Source: Colletes latitarsis (taxonomy: Eukaryota; Arthropoda; Insecta; Hymenoptera; Colletidae). From it: a DNA stretch of 64,000 nucleotides. Positions within the stretch are counted from its first letter, which is position 1. Every line of letters starts with the position of its first letter. The notes beneath the pieces are model-generated. The model ran no database searches. It was not told where the DNA came from and worked only from the letters and a program-made list of their open reading frames with translations. The position numbers and the translations under genes were made by a program. Location of the stretch: contig NW_027488365.1 of assembly GCF_051014445.1 (NCBI RefSeq), positions 1,798,001 through 1,862,000 on the forward strand. The letters run 5' to 3'. Shown piece by piece: positions 52,001-64,000 of the stretch.

Positions 52001-55000
52001 TTAGGTCTGGGTTAGGTCTAGGATTTGCCCTCATCAGGCTCATACTTTCGCATATTTCTCAAACTTGATGGCTAGATCCTGGGCTTTTTCTGGATTGCAT
52101 CACGTAGTAATGAAGTACAACACTGACACAGTCAATTAAACCTGGTTTCCATCAATATCTTAGAGGACAACGCAAGTTAGGTCTGGGATAGGTCTGGGAT
52201 TTGCCCTCATCAGACTCATACGTAACGTTTTTCACATACTTGTTGAACGGATCCTGGGTTTTTTCTGGTTTGGATCACGTAGTAATGTGGTACCACACTG
52301 AAACATTCAGTTAAACCGGGTCTTGATAAATATTTTTGAGGATAACGCATGTTAGGTCTGGGTTAGGTCTAGGATTTGCCCTCATCACGCTCATACTTTC
52401 GCATATTTCTCATACTTCCTGAGCTGTTTCTGGATTGTATCACGTAGTAATGTGGTACCACGCTGAAACAGTCAATTAAACCTTGTTTCGATCAATATTT
52501 TAGAGGATAACGCATGTTAGGTTTGGGTTAGGTCTGGGATTCGCCCTCATCAGGCTCATACTTTCGCACACTTCACAGACTCGTTTAACAGATCCTGGGT
52601 TTTTTCTGGTTTGGTTCACGTAGTAATGTGGTACCACACTGAAACATTCAATTAAACCTGGTCTTGATCAATATTTTAGAGGATAACGCATGTTAGGTTT
52701 GGGTTAGGTCTAGGATTTGCCCACATCAGGCTCATACTTTCGCATTTTTCACATACTTGTTGAACAGATCCCGGCTTTTTCTGGTTTGGATCGCGCAGTA
52801 ATGTGGTACCACACTGAAACAGCCCACTAAACCTGGTCTTGATAAATATTATTGAGGATAACGCATGTTAGGTCTGGGTTAGGTCTAGGATTTGCCCTCA
52901 TCAGGCTCATACTTTCGCATATTTCTCATACTTCATGGCTAGATCCTGGGCTATTTCTGGATTGGATCACGTAGTAATGTGGTACCACACTGAAACAGTC
53001 AAATAAACCTGGTTTCGATCAATATTTTAGAGGACAATGCAAGTTAGGTCTGTGATAGGTCTGGGATTTGCCCACATCAGGGTCATACTTTCGCATTTTT
53101 CACATACTTGTTGAACAGATCCTGGGTTTTTTCTGGTTTGGATCGCGCAGTAATGTGGTACCACACTGAAACAGCCCACTAAACCTGGTTTCGATCTATA
53201 TTTTAGAGGATAACGAAAGTTATGTCTAAGTTAGGCCTGGGATTTGCTCTCATCAGACTCATGCTTTCGCATTTTTCACATACTTGTTGAACAGATCCTG
53301 GGTTTTTTCTGGTATGGATCACGCAGTAATGTGGTACCACACTGAAACATTCAGTTAAACCTGGTCTTGATAAATATTTTTGAGGATAACGCATGTTAGG
53401 TCTGGGTTAGGTCTAGGATTTGCCTTCATCAGGCTCATACTTTCGCATATTTCTTATACTTCATGGATAGATCCTGGACTATTTTCTGGTTTGGATCACA
53501 TAGTAATGTGGTACCACACTGAAACAGTCCACTAAACCTGGTTTGGATCAATATTTTAGAGGATAATGCATGTTAGGTCTAGGTTAGCCCTGAGATTTTC
53601 ACACATCAGAATCATACTTTCGCATTCTTCAGATACTTGTTGAATGGATCCTGGGTTTTTTCTGGTATGGTTCACGTAGTAATGTGGTACCACACTGAAA
53701 GAGTCGATTAAACCAGGTTTCGATCAATATTCTTGAGGATAACGCATGTTAGGTCTAGGTAAGGCCTGGGATTTTCACTCATCACACTCATTCTTTCGCA
53801 TTCTTCACATACCTGTTGAATGGATCCTGGGTTTTTTCTGGTTTGGATCACGTAGTAATGTGGGACCACACTGAAACAATCAATTAAACCTGGTCTTGAT
53901 AAATATTTTAGAGGATAACGCATGTTAGGTCTGGGTTAGGTCTAGGATTTGCTCTCGTCAGGCTCATACTTTCGCATATTTCTCAAACTTGATGGCTAGA
54001 TCCTGGGCTTTTTCTGGATTGCATCACGTAGTAATGAAGTACAACAGTGAAACAGTCAATTAAACCTGGTTTCCATCAATATCTTAGAGGACAACGCAAG
54101 TTAGGTCTGGGATAGGTCTGGGATTTGCCCTCATCAGACTCATACTTTCGCGTTTTTCACATACTTGTTGAACGGATCCTGGGTTTTTTCTGGTTTGGAT
54201 CACGTAGTAATGTGGTACCACACTGAAACATTCAAATAAACCTGGTCTTGATAAATATTTTAGAGGATAACGCATGTTAGGTCTGGGTTAGGTCTAGGAT
54301 TTGCTCTCGTCAGGCTCATACTTTCGCATATTTCTCAAACTTGATGGCTAGATCCTGGGCTTTTTCTGGATTGCATCACGTAGTAATGAAGTACAACAGT
54401 GAAACAGTCAATTAAACCTGGTTTCCATCAATATCTTAGAGGACAACGAAAGTTAGGTCTGGGATAGGTCTGGGATTTGCCCACATCAGGCTCATACTTT
54501 CACATATTTCTCAAACTTGATGGCTAGATCCTGGGCTTTTTCTGGATTGCATCACGTAGTAATGAAGTACAACACTGAAACAGTCAATTAAACCTGGTTT
54601 CCATCAATATCTTAGAGGACAACGAAAGTTAGGTCTGGGATAGGTCTGGGATTTGCCCACATCAGGGTCATACTTTCGCATTTTTCACATACTTGTTGAT
54701 CAGATCCTGGGTTTTTTCTGGTTTGGATCGGGCAGTAATGTGGTACCACACTGAAACAGCCCACTAAACCTGGTTTCGATCAATATTTTAGAGGATAACG
54801 AAAGTTATGTCTAGGTTACGCCTGGGATTTGCTCCCATCAAACTCGTGCTTTCGCATTTTTCACATACTTGTTGAACAGATCCTGGGTTTTTTCTGGTAT
54901 GGATCACGTAGTAATGTGGTACCACACTGAAACATTCAGTTAAACCTGGTCTTGATAAATATTTTTGAGGATAACGCATGTTAGGTCTGGGTTAGGTCTA

Positions 55001-58000
55001 GGATTTGCCCTCATCAGGGTCATACTTTCGCAAATTTCTCGAACTTGATGGCTAGATCCTGGGCTTTTTCTGGATTGCATCACGTAGTAATGAAGTACAA
55101 CACTGAAACAGTCAATTAAACCTGGTTTCCATCAATATCTTAGAGGACAACGCAAGTTAGGTCTGGGATAGGTCTGGAATTTGCCCTCATCAGACTCATA
55201 CGTAACGTTTTTCACATACTTGTTGAACGGATCCTGGGTTTTTTCTGGTTTGGATCACGTAGTAATGTGGTACCACACTGAAACATTCAAATAAACCTGG
55301 TCTTGATAAATATTTTAGAGGATAACGCATGTTAGGTCTAGGTAAGGCCTGGGATTTTCACTCATCAGACTCATTCTTTCGCATTCTTCACATACCTGTT
55401 GAACGGATCCTGGGTTTTTTCTGGTATGGATCACGTAGTAATGTGGGACCACACTGAAACAATCAATTAAACCTGGTCTTGATAAATATTTTAGAGGATA
55501 ACGCATGTTAGGTCTGGGTTAGGTCTAGGATTTGCTCTCGTCAGGCTCATACTTTCGCATATTTCTCAAACTTGATGGCTAGATCCTGGGCCTTTTCTGG
55601 ATTGCATCACGTAGTAATGAAGTACAACACTGAAACAGTCAATTAAACCTGGTTTCCATCAATATCTTAGAGGACAACGCAAGTTAGGTCTGGGATAGGT
55701 CTGGGATTTGCCCTCATCAGACTCATACGTTTCGTTTTTCACATACTTGTTGAACGGATCCTGGGTTTTTTCTGGTTTGGATCACGTAGTAATGTGGTAC
55801 CACACTGAAACATTCAAATAAACCTGGTCTTGATAAATATTTTAGAGGATAACGCATGTTAGGTTTGGGTTAGGTCTAGGATTTGCCCACATCAGGCTCA
55901 TACTTTCGCATATTTCTCATACTTCATGGCTAGATCCTGGGCTGCTTCTGGATTGCATCACGTAGTAATGTGGTACCACGCTGAAACAGTCAATTAAACC
56001 TTGTTTCGATCGATATTTTAGAGGATAACGCAAGTTAGGTCTGGGATAGGTCTGGGATTTGCGCTCATCAGACTCATGCTTTCGCATTTTTCACATACTT
56101 GTTGAACAGATCCTGGGTTTTTTCTGGTATGGATCACGTAGTAATGTGGTACCATACTGAAACATTCAGTTAAACCTGGTCTTGATAAATATTTTTGAGG
56201 ATAACGCATGTTAGGTCTGGGTTAGGTCTAGGATTTGCCCTCGTCAGGCTCATACTTTCGCATATTTCTTATACTTCATGGATAGATCCTGGGCTATTTT
56301 CTGGTTTGGATCACATAGTAATGTGGTACCACACTGAAACAGTCGATTAAACCAGGTTTCGATCAATATTTTTGAGGATAACGCATGTTAGGTCTAGGTT
56401 AGGCCTGGGATTTTCACTCATCAGACTCATTCTTTCGCATTCTTCACATACTTGTTGAACGGATCCTGGGTTTTTTCTGGTTTGGATAACGTAGTAATGT
56501 GGGACCACACTGAAACAATCAATTCAACCTGGTCTTGATAAATATTTTAGAGGATAACGCATGTTAGGTCTGGGTTAGGCCTGGGATTTGCCCTCATCAG
56601 GGTCATACTTTCGCAGTTCTAACATACATGTTTACCTGATCGTGGGTTTTTTCTGCTTTGGATCACGTAGTAAAGTGGTACCACACTGAAACAGTCCACT
56701 AAACCTGGTTTGGATCAATATTTTAGAGGATAATGCATGTTAGGTCTAGGTTAGCCCTGAGATTTTCACTCATCAGACTCATACTTTCGCATTCTTCAGA
56801 TACCTGTTGAACGGATCCTGGGTTTTTTCTGGTATGGTTCACGTTGTAATGTGGTACCATACTGAAACATTCTGTTAAACCTGGTCTTGATAAGTATTTT
56901 TGAGGATAACGCATGTTAGGTCTGGGTTAGGCCTGGGATTTGCCCTCATCAGGGTCATACTTTCGCAGTTCTAACATACATGTTGACCTGATCGAGGGTT
57001 TTTTGTGCTTTGGATCACGTAGTATAGTGGTACCACACTGAAACAGTCCACTAAACCTGGTTTGGATCAATATTTTAGAGGATAATGCATGTTAGGTCTA
57101 GGTTAGCCCTGAGATTTTCACCCATCAGACTCATACTTTCGCATTTTTCAGATACCTGTTGAACGGATCCTGGGTTTTTTCTGGTATGGTTCACGTAGTA
57201 ATGTGGTACCACACTGAAACAATCAATTAAACCAGGTCTTGATAAATATTTTAGATGATAACGCATGTTAGGTCTGGGTTAGGTCTAGGATTTGCCCTCA
57301 TCAGGCTCATACTTTCGCATATTTCTCATACTTCATGGCTAGATCCTGGGATATTTCTGGATTGGATCACGTAGTAATGTGGTACCACACTGAAACAGTC
57401 AATTAAACCTGGTTTCGATCAATATTTTAGAGGACAATGCAAGTTAGGTCTGGGATAGGTCTGGGATTTGCCCACATCAGGGTCATACTTTCGCATTTTT
57501 CACATACTTGTTGAACAGATCCTGGGGGTTTTCTGGTTTGGATCGCGCAGTAATGTGGTACCACACTGAAACAGCCCACTAAACCTGGTTTCGATCAATA
57601 TTTTAGAGGATAACGAAAGTTATGTCTAGGTTAGGCCTGGGATTTGCCCTCATCAGACTCATGCTTTCGCATTTTTTACATACTTGTTGAACAGATCCTG
57701 GGTTTTTTTCTGGTTTGGATCACGTAGTAGTGTGGTACCACACTGAAACAGTCTATTAAACCTGGTTTTGATCAATATTTTAGAGGACAATGCAAGTTAG
57801 GTCTGGGTTAGGTCAAGGATTTGCCCTCATCAGGCTCCTCCTTTCGCATATTTCTCATACTTCATGGCTGGATCCTGGGCTATTTCTGGATTGGATCACA
57901 TAGTAATGTGGTACCACACTGAACCAGTCAATTAAACCTGGTTTTGATCAATATTTTAGAGAATAATTCATGTTAGGTCTAGGTTCGGTCAGGGATTTGC

Positions 58001-58790
58001 TCTCATCAGGCACATTCTTTCGCATATTTCTCATACTCGATGGCTAGATCCTGGGCATTTTCTGGATTGCTTCACGTAGTAATGAAGCACAACACTGAAA
58101 CAGTCAACTATACCTGGTTTCCATCAATATTTTAGAGGACAACGCATGTCAGGTCTATGTTAGGTCTGGGATTTGCTCTCATAAGGGTCATACTGTCGCA
58201 GTTTTAACTTACTTGTTGAACGGATCCTGGGTTTTTTCTGGTTTGGTTCACGTAGTAATGTGGTACCACACTGAAACATTCAACTAAACCTGGTCTTGAT
58301 ATATATTTTAGAGGATAACGCATGTTAGGTTTGGGTTAGGTCTAGGATTTGCGCTCATCAGGCTCATACTTTCGCATATCTCTCATACTTCATGGCTAGA
58401 TCGTGGGCTGTTTCTGGATTGTATCACATAGTAATGTGGTACCACGCTGAAACAGTCGATTAAACCTGGTTTCGATCAATATTTTAGAGGATAACGCAAG
58501 TTAAGTCTGGGATAGGTCTGGGATTTGACCTCATCAGACTCATACTTTCGCATTTTTCACATACTTGTTGAACAGATCCTGGGTTTTTTCTGGTTTGGAT
58601 CACGTAGTTGTGTGGTACCACACTGAAACAGTCTATTAAACCTGGTTTTGATCAATATTTTAGAGAATAATTCATGTTAGGTCTAGGTTAGGTCTGCGAT
58701 TTGCTCCCATCAGGCTCATTCTTTCGCATATTTCTCATACTTGATGGCTAGATCCTGGGCTTTTTCTGGATTGCATCACGTAGTAATGAT
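49040..58790 (+). repeat. Higher-order repeat, copy C
   Basis: Third HOR copy. Its left 400 bp match copy A near 29,900-30,480 (offset 19,140, then 18,964 after a one-monomer loss). At about 49,436 three monomers (528 bp) are missing relative to A and B. At about 50,180 one further monomer is missing, leaving a chimeric unit. From there to about 58,790 it follows copy B at 11,242 bp with scattered single-base changes, for example GGGCCTTTTCTGG at 55,590, TTTACCTGATCGTGGG at 56,631 and TTAACTTAC at 58,204. Confidence 0.88.
50058..50249 (+). repeat. Chimeric monomer at a crossover
   Basis: The left part (GAGTACAATGCAAG, then CAGGGTCATAC and GGATCGCGCAG) equals the copy B monomer near 38,642-38,780. 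After ACCACAATGAAACA it continues as the next B monomer (TTCAGTTAAACC, near 38,965). One monomer was removed by exchange inside the ACTGAAACA box. The unit is still full length. Confidence 0.8.
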
Positions 58791-60326
58791 GTACAACACT
58801 GAAACAGTCAATTAAACCTGGTTTCCATCAATATCTTAGAGGACAACGCAAGTTAGGTCTGGGATAGGTCGGGGATTTGCCCTCATCAGACTCATACTTT
58901 CGCACACTTCACATACTTTTGGTACAGATCCTGGGTTATTTTCTGGTTTGGATCACATAGTAATGTGGTACCACACTGAAACAGTCGATTAAACCAGGTT
59001 TCGATCAATATTTTTGAGGATAACGCATGTTAGGTCTTGGTTAGGTCTGGGATTTTCAGTCATCAGACTCATACTTTCGCATATTTCTCATACTACATGG
59101 CTAGATCCTGTGCTTTTTCTGGATTGCATCACGTTGTAATGAAGTACAACACTGAAACACTCAATTAAACCTGGTTTCGATCAATATTATTGAGGATAAC
59201 GCATGTTAGGTCTAGGTTAGGCCTGGGATTTTCACTCATCAGACTCATACTTTCGCATTCTTCACATATTTGTTGAACGGATCTTGGGTTTTTTCTGGTG
59301 TGGATCTCGTAGTAATGTGGTACCACACTGAAACAATCAATTAAACCTGATCTTGATAAATATTTTAGAGGATAACGCATGTTAGGTCTGGGATTGGTCT
59401 GGGATTTGACCTCATCAGACTCACACTATCGCACACTTCACATACTCGTTGAACAGATCCTGGGTATTTTCTGGTATGGATCACGTAGTGATGTGGTACC
59501 ACACTGAAACAGTCGATTAAACCTGGTTGCGATCAATATTTTAGAGGATAACCCATGTTAGGTCTAGGTTAGCCCTGGGATTTTCACTCATCAGACTCAT
59601 ACTTTCGCATTCTTCACATATTTGTTGCACGGATCTTGGGTTTTTTCTGGTGTGGATCACGTAGTAATGTGGTACCACACTGAAACAATCAATTAAACCT
59701 GATCTTAATAAATATTTTAGAGGATAACGCATGTTAGGTCTGGGATAGGTCGGGGATTTGCCCTCATCGGCCTCATACTTTCGCACACTTCACATACTCG
59801 TTGAACAGATCCTGGGTTTTTTCTGGTTTGGATCACGTAGTAATGTGGAACCGCACTGAAACAATCAATTAAACCTGGACTTGATAAATATTTTAGAGGA
59901 TAACGCATGTTAGGTCTGGGATAGGTCTGGGATTTGCCCTCATCAGACTCATACTTTCGCACAGTTCACATACTCGTTGAACAGATCCTGGGTTATTTTC
60001 TGGATTAGATCACGTAGTAATGTGGTACCACTCTGAAACAGTCAATTAAACTTGGTTGCCATCAAGATCTTAAAGGACAACGCAAGTTAGGTCTGGGATA
60101 GGTCTTGGATTTGCCCTCATCAGGCTCATACTTTCACGTTTTTCACATACTTGTTGAACGGATCATGGGTTTTTTCTGGTTTGGATCACGTAGTAGTATG
60201 GTACCACACTGAAACAGTCCATTGAACCTGGTTTGGATCAATATTTTAGAGGATAACGCAAGTTAAGTCTGGGATTGGTCTGGGATTTGACCTCATCAGA
60301 CTCACACTTTCGCACACTTCACATAC
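58600..60326 (+). repeat. 2,641-bp-period repeat, unit A1
   Basis: Matches 61,241-62,967 at a constant 2,641 bp (15 monomers plus 1 bp). Shared private variants include GATGTACAACACTG near 58,788 and 61,429, CATACTTTTGGTACAG near 58,912 and 61,553, and AACCCATGTTAGG near 59,551 and 62,192. The left edge overlaps the end of HOR copy C by about 190 bp. Confidence 0.88.
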
Positions 60327-61240
60327 TCCTTGAACAGATCCTGGGTATTTTCTGGTTTGGATCACGTAGTGATGTGGTACCACACTGAAACAGTCGATTA
60401 AACCTGGTTGCGATCAATATTTTAGAGGATAACGCATGTTAGTTCTAGGTTAGCCCTGGGATTTTCACTCATCACACTCATACTTTCGCATATTTCTCAT
60501 ACTTCATGGCTAGATCCTGGGCTGTTTCTGGATTATATCACGTAGTAATTTGGTACCACGCTGAAACAGTCAATTAAACCAGGTTTCGATCAATATTTTT
60601 GAGGATAACGCATGTTAGGTCTTGGTTAGTTTTGGGATTTTCACTTATCAGACTCATACTTTCGCATTCTTCACATACTTGTTGAACGGATCATGGGTTT
60701 TTTCTGGTTTGGATCACGTAGTAATGTGGGACCACACTGAAACAATCAATTAAACCTGGTCTTGATAAATATTTTAGAGGATAACGCATGTTGAGTCTGG
60801 GATAGGTCTAGGATTTGCCCTCATCAGGCTCATACTTTCGCATATTTCTCATACTTCATGGCTAGATCCTGGGCTATTTCTGGATTGGATCACGTAGTAA
60901 TGTGGTACCACACTGAAACAGTCAACTAAACCTGGTCTTGATAAATATTTTAGAGGATAACGCATGTTAGGTCTGGGTAAGGTCTAGGATTTGCCCTCGT
61001 CAGGCTCATACTTTCGCATATTTCTCATACTTCATGGCTAGATCCTGGCTATTTCTGGATTAGATCAGGTAGTAATGTGGTACCACACTGAAACAGTCAT
61101 TTAAACATGGTTTCCATCAATATCTTAAAGGACAACGCAAGTTAGGTCTGGGATAGGTCTTGGATTTGCCCTCATCAGGCTCATACTTTCGCGTTTTTCA
61201 CATACTTTTTGAACAGATCCTGGGTTTTTTCTGGTTTGGA
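60327..61240 (+). repeat. 2,641-bp-period repeat, unit B1
   Basis: Completes the 2,641-bp period and is repeated at 63,321 to the window end, offset 2,994 bp (2,641 + 353). Monomers near 60,640-61,200 (GGTCTTGGTTAG, GGATCATGGGTTTTTTC, GTCTGGGTAAGGTC, CCTCGTCAGG) match the class order at 9.3-9.9 kb and 15.9-16.6 kb. Confidence 0.82.
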
Positions 61241-62967
61241 TCACGTAGTTGTGTGGTACCACACTGAAACAGTCTATTAAACCTGGTTTTGATCAATATT
61301 TTAGAGAATAATTCATGTTAGGTCTAGGTTAGGTCTGCGATTTGCTCCCATCAGGCTCATTCTTTCGCATATTTCTCATACTTGATGGCTAGATCCTGGG
61401 CTTTTTCTGGATTGCATCACGTAGTAATGATGTACAACACTGAAACAGTCAATTAAACCTGGTTTCCATCAATATCTTAGAGGACAACGCAAGTTAGGTC
61501 TGGGATAGGTCGGGGATTTGCCCTCATCAGACTCATACTTTCGCACACTTCACATACTTTTGGTACAGATCCTGGGTTATTTTCTGGTTTGGATCACATA
61601 GTAATGTGGTACCACACTGAAACAGTCGATTAAACCAGGTTTCGATCAATATTTTTGAGGATAACGCATGTTAGGTCTTGGTTAGGTCTGGGATTTTCAG
61701 TCATCAGACTCATACTTTCGCATATTTCTCATACTACATGGCTAGATCCTGTGCTTTTTCTGGATTGCATCACGTTGTAATGAAGTACAACACTGAAACA
61801 CTCAATTAAACCTGGTTTCGATCAATATTATTGAGGATAACGCATGTTAGGTCTAGGTTAGGCCTGGGATTTTCACTCATCAGACTCATACTTTCGCATT
61901 CTTCACATATTTGTTGAACGGATCTTGGGTTTTTTCTGGTGTGGATCTCGTAGTAATGTGGTACCACACTGAAACAATCAATTAAACCTGATCTTGATAA
62001 ATATTTTAGAGGATAACGCATGTTAGGTCTGGGATTGGTCTGGGATTTGACCTCATCAGACTCACACTATCGCACACTTCACATACTCGTTGAACAGATC
62101 CTGGGTATTTTCTGGTATGGATCACGTAGTGATGTGGTACCACACTGAAACAGTCGATTAAACCTGGTTGCGATCAATATTTTAGAGGATAACCCATGTT
62201 AGGTCTAGGTTAGCCCTGGGATTTTCACTCATCAGACTCATACTTTCGCATTCTTCACATATTTGTTGCACGGATCTTGGGTTTTTTCTGGTGTGGATCA
62301 CGTAGTAATGTGGTACCACACTGAAACAATCAATTAAACCTGATCTTAATAAATATTTTAGAGGATAACGCATGTTAGGTCTGGGATAGGTCGGGGATTT
62401 GCCCTCATCGGCCTCATACTTTCGCACACTTCACATACTCGTTGAACAGATCCTGGGTTTTTTCTGGTTTGGATCACGTAGTAATGTGGAACCGCACTGA
62501 AACAATCAATTAAACCTGGACTTGATAAATATTTTAGAGGATAACGCATGTTAGGTCTGGGATAGGTCTGGGATTTGCCCTCATCAGACTCATACTTTCG
62601 CACAGTTCACATACTCGTTGAACAGATCCTGGGTTATTTTCTGGATTAGATCACGTAGTAATGTGGTACCACTCTGAAACAGTCAATTAAACTTGGTTGC
62701 CATCAAGATCTTAAAGGACAACGCAAGTTAGGTCTGGGATAGGTCTTGGATTTGCCCTCATCAGGCTCATACTTTCACGTTTTTCACATACTTGTTGAAC
62801 GGATCATGGGTTTTTTCTGGTTTGGATCACGTAGTAGTATGGTACCACACTGAAACAGTCCATTGAACCTGGTTTGGATCAATATTTTAGAGGATAACGC
62901 AAGTTAAGTCTGGGATTGGTCTGGGATTTGACCTCATCAGACTCACACTTTCGCACACTTCACATAC
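61241..62967 (+). repeat. 2,641-bp-period repeat, unit A2
   Basis: Partner of 58,600-60,326. The joint with the preceding unit near 61,240 lies in the GATCACGTAG box (CATACTTTTTGAACAG on the left, GTAGTTGTGTGG on the right). Confidence 0.88.
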
Positions 62968-63320
62968 TCGTTGAACAGATCCTGGGTTATTTTCTGGATT
63001 AGATCACGTAGTAATGTGGTACCACTCTGAAACAGTCAATTAAACTTGGTTGCCATCAAGATCTTAAAGGACAACGCAAGTTAGGTCTGGGATAGGTCTT
63101 GGATTTGCCCTCATCAGGCTCATACTTTCACGTTTTTCACATACTTGTTGAACGGATCATGGGTTTTTTCTGGTTTGGATCACGTAGTAGTATGGTACCA
63201 CACTGAAACAGTCCATTGAACCTGGTTTGGATCAATATTTTAGAGGATAACGCAAGTTAAGTCTGGGATTGGTCTGGGATTTGACCTCATCAGACTCACA
63301 CTTTCGCACACTTCACATAC
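62615..63320 (+). repeat. 353-bp nested tandem duplication
   Basis: Two monomers (one 176 bp, one 177 bp) at about 62,615-62,967 are repeated at about 62,968-63,320. The joint is near the CACATACTC box: the first pass through that box comes from the GTCTGGGATTTGACC monomer and then jumps back to the GGGTTATTTTCTGGATTAG monomer. Unit A1 has only one copy, so this is younger than the 2,641-bp duplication. Confidence 0.85.
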
Positions 63321-64000
63321 TCCTTGAACAGATCCTGGGTATTTTCTGGTTTGGATCACGTAGTGATGTGGTACCACACTGAAACAGTCGATTAAACCTG
63401 GTTGCGATCAATATTTTAGAGGATAACGCATGTTAGTTCTAGGTTAGCCCTGGGATTTTCACTCATCACACTCATACTTTCGCATATTTCTCATACTTCA
63501 TGGCTAGATCCTGGGCTGTTTCTGGATTATATCACGTAGTAATTTGGTACCACGCTGAAACAGTCAATTAAACCAGGTTTCGATCAATATTTTTGAGGAT
63601 AACGCATGTTAGGTCTTGGTTAGTTTTGGGATTTTCACTTATCAGACTCATACTTTCGCATTCTTCACATACTTGTTGAACGGATCATGGGTTTTTTCTG
63701 GTTTGGATCACGTAGTAATGTGGGACCACACTGAAACAATCAATTAAACCTGGTCTTGATAAATATTTTAGAGGATAACGCATGTTGAGTCTGGGATAGG
63801 TCTAGGATTTGCCCTCATCAGGCTCATACTTTCGCATATTTCTCATACTTCATGGCTAGATCCTGGGCTATTTCTGGATTGGATCACGTAGTAATGTGGT
63901 ACCACACTGAAACAGTCAACTAAACCTGGTCTTGATAAATATTTTAGAGGATAACGCATGTTAGGTCTGGGTAAGGTCTAGGATTTGCCCTCGTCAGGCT
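63321..64000 (+). repeat. 2,641-bp-period repeat, unit B2 (cut by window end)
   Basis: Matches 60,327-61,006 at 2,994 bp and is truncated by the edge of the window, so the array and this HOR continue to the right. Confidence 0.82.

Larger units (their letters stand above)
1..64000 (+). repeat. Satellite DNA array of ~176-bp monomers
   Basis: Every line of the window is built from the same unit, seen as a fixed order of boxes: GAGGATAACGCATG, a TTAGGTCTGGG-type doublet, CTCATCAGRCTCATAC, TTTCGCA, a variable middle, GATCCTGGG, a T-rich run with CTGG, GATCACGTAGTAATG, the palindrome TGTGGTACCACA, CTGAAACAGTC, AAACCTGGTTT and ATCAATATTTTA. Spacing is 176 bp in most copies (for example 46,012 to 46,188), so the window holds about 360 monomers. 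All are in one orientation, with no insertion of foreign sequence. Monomers fall into several recognisable classes differing mainly in the middle third. There is no gene in the array. Such arrays typically form centromeric, pericentromeric or subtelomeric heterochromatin; which one applies here cannot be read from the sequence. The array is open at both ends. Confidence 0.98.

Noticed and set aside
30000..58800. Assembly artefact as the sole cause of the duplicated blocks
   Set aside because: Cannot be excluded from sequence alone, but the copies carry private base changes and different whole-monomer indels, which a simple assembly duplication would not produce.
1..64000. CRISPR array
   Set aside because: The repeat is about 176 bp, contiguous and without unique spacers.
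1..64000. Known named satellites (human alpha, Arabidopsis 178-bp, maize CentC)
   Set aside because: Similar only in monomer length; the sequence does not resemble what I remember of any of them. A database search would be needed to name the family.
1..64000. Regular dimeric (352-bp) organisation
   Set aside because: 352-bp spacing of similar classes is frequent between 30 and 58 kb, but class order is irregular elsewhere and odd-number blocks (7, 11, 13 and 15 monomers) are common, so no strict dimer underlies the array.

Overview
The whole 64 kb window is one uninterrupted satellite-DNA array. A monomer of about 176 bp (176 or 177 bp in most copies, 165 bp in a short-form subfamily) is repeated head to tail on the + strand from the first base to the last, roughly 360 copies. 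I see no protein-coding gene, RNA gene, transposon, CRISPR array or single-copy sequence. The open frames of 60-89 codons that recur along the array are by-products of the repeat. The array runs off both ends of the window.

Organism: a long homogeneous array of nucleosome-sized monomers with nested higher-order repeats (HORs) points to eukaryotic centromeric, pericentromeric or subtelomeric heterochromatin. The monomer does not look like primate alpha satellite, the Arabidopsis 178-bp repeat or maize CentC as I remember them. Nearly every monomer carries two adjacent 11-bp units of the form TTAGGTCTGGG / TTAGGTCTAGG. This is an insect-like telomeric core (TTAGG) extended to an 11-mer, and I recall 11-mer telomere motifs of this style being reported in some Hymenoptera. 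A hymenopteran or other insect source is my best guess, at low confidence.

Layout. (1) 1-4.3 kb: an older mosaic whose parts recur at an offset near 2,628 bp. (2) 4.3-8.6 kb: a near-identical duplication with a 2,290-bp period (13 monomers). (3) 8.7-10.5 kb: a segment that reappears at 15.4-17.2 kb. (4) 10.8-27.0 kb: a large tandem duplication, 8.8 kb followed by a rearranged 7.4-kb copy, whose differences are whole blocks of 7, 12 and 11 monomers. (5) 27.0-29.4 kb: divergent monomers with private mutations. (6) 29.4-58.8 kb: three copies (A, B, C) of a large HOR. B and C lie 11,242 bp apart and differ by only scattered bases and a few whole-monomer indels. (7) 58.6-64 kb: a 2,641-bp (15-monomer) tandem duplication with a nested 353-bp duplication. 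Its monomers resemble those at 8.7-10.5 kb, about 50 kb away.

The pattern fits repeated in-register unequal exchange. Offsets and indels are multiples of 176 bp plus small corrections explained by visible 1-bp and 11-bp length variants. Within each monomer the recurring elements are the 11-mer doublet, a 12-bp palindrome TGTGGTACCACA whose arms tolerate a variable 2-bp centre, and a second dyad AAACC-T/A-GGTTT. Boundaries of duplicated blocks were placed by eye, are ambiguous within shared sequence, and should be read as good to a few tens of bases.
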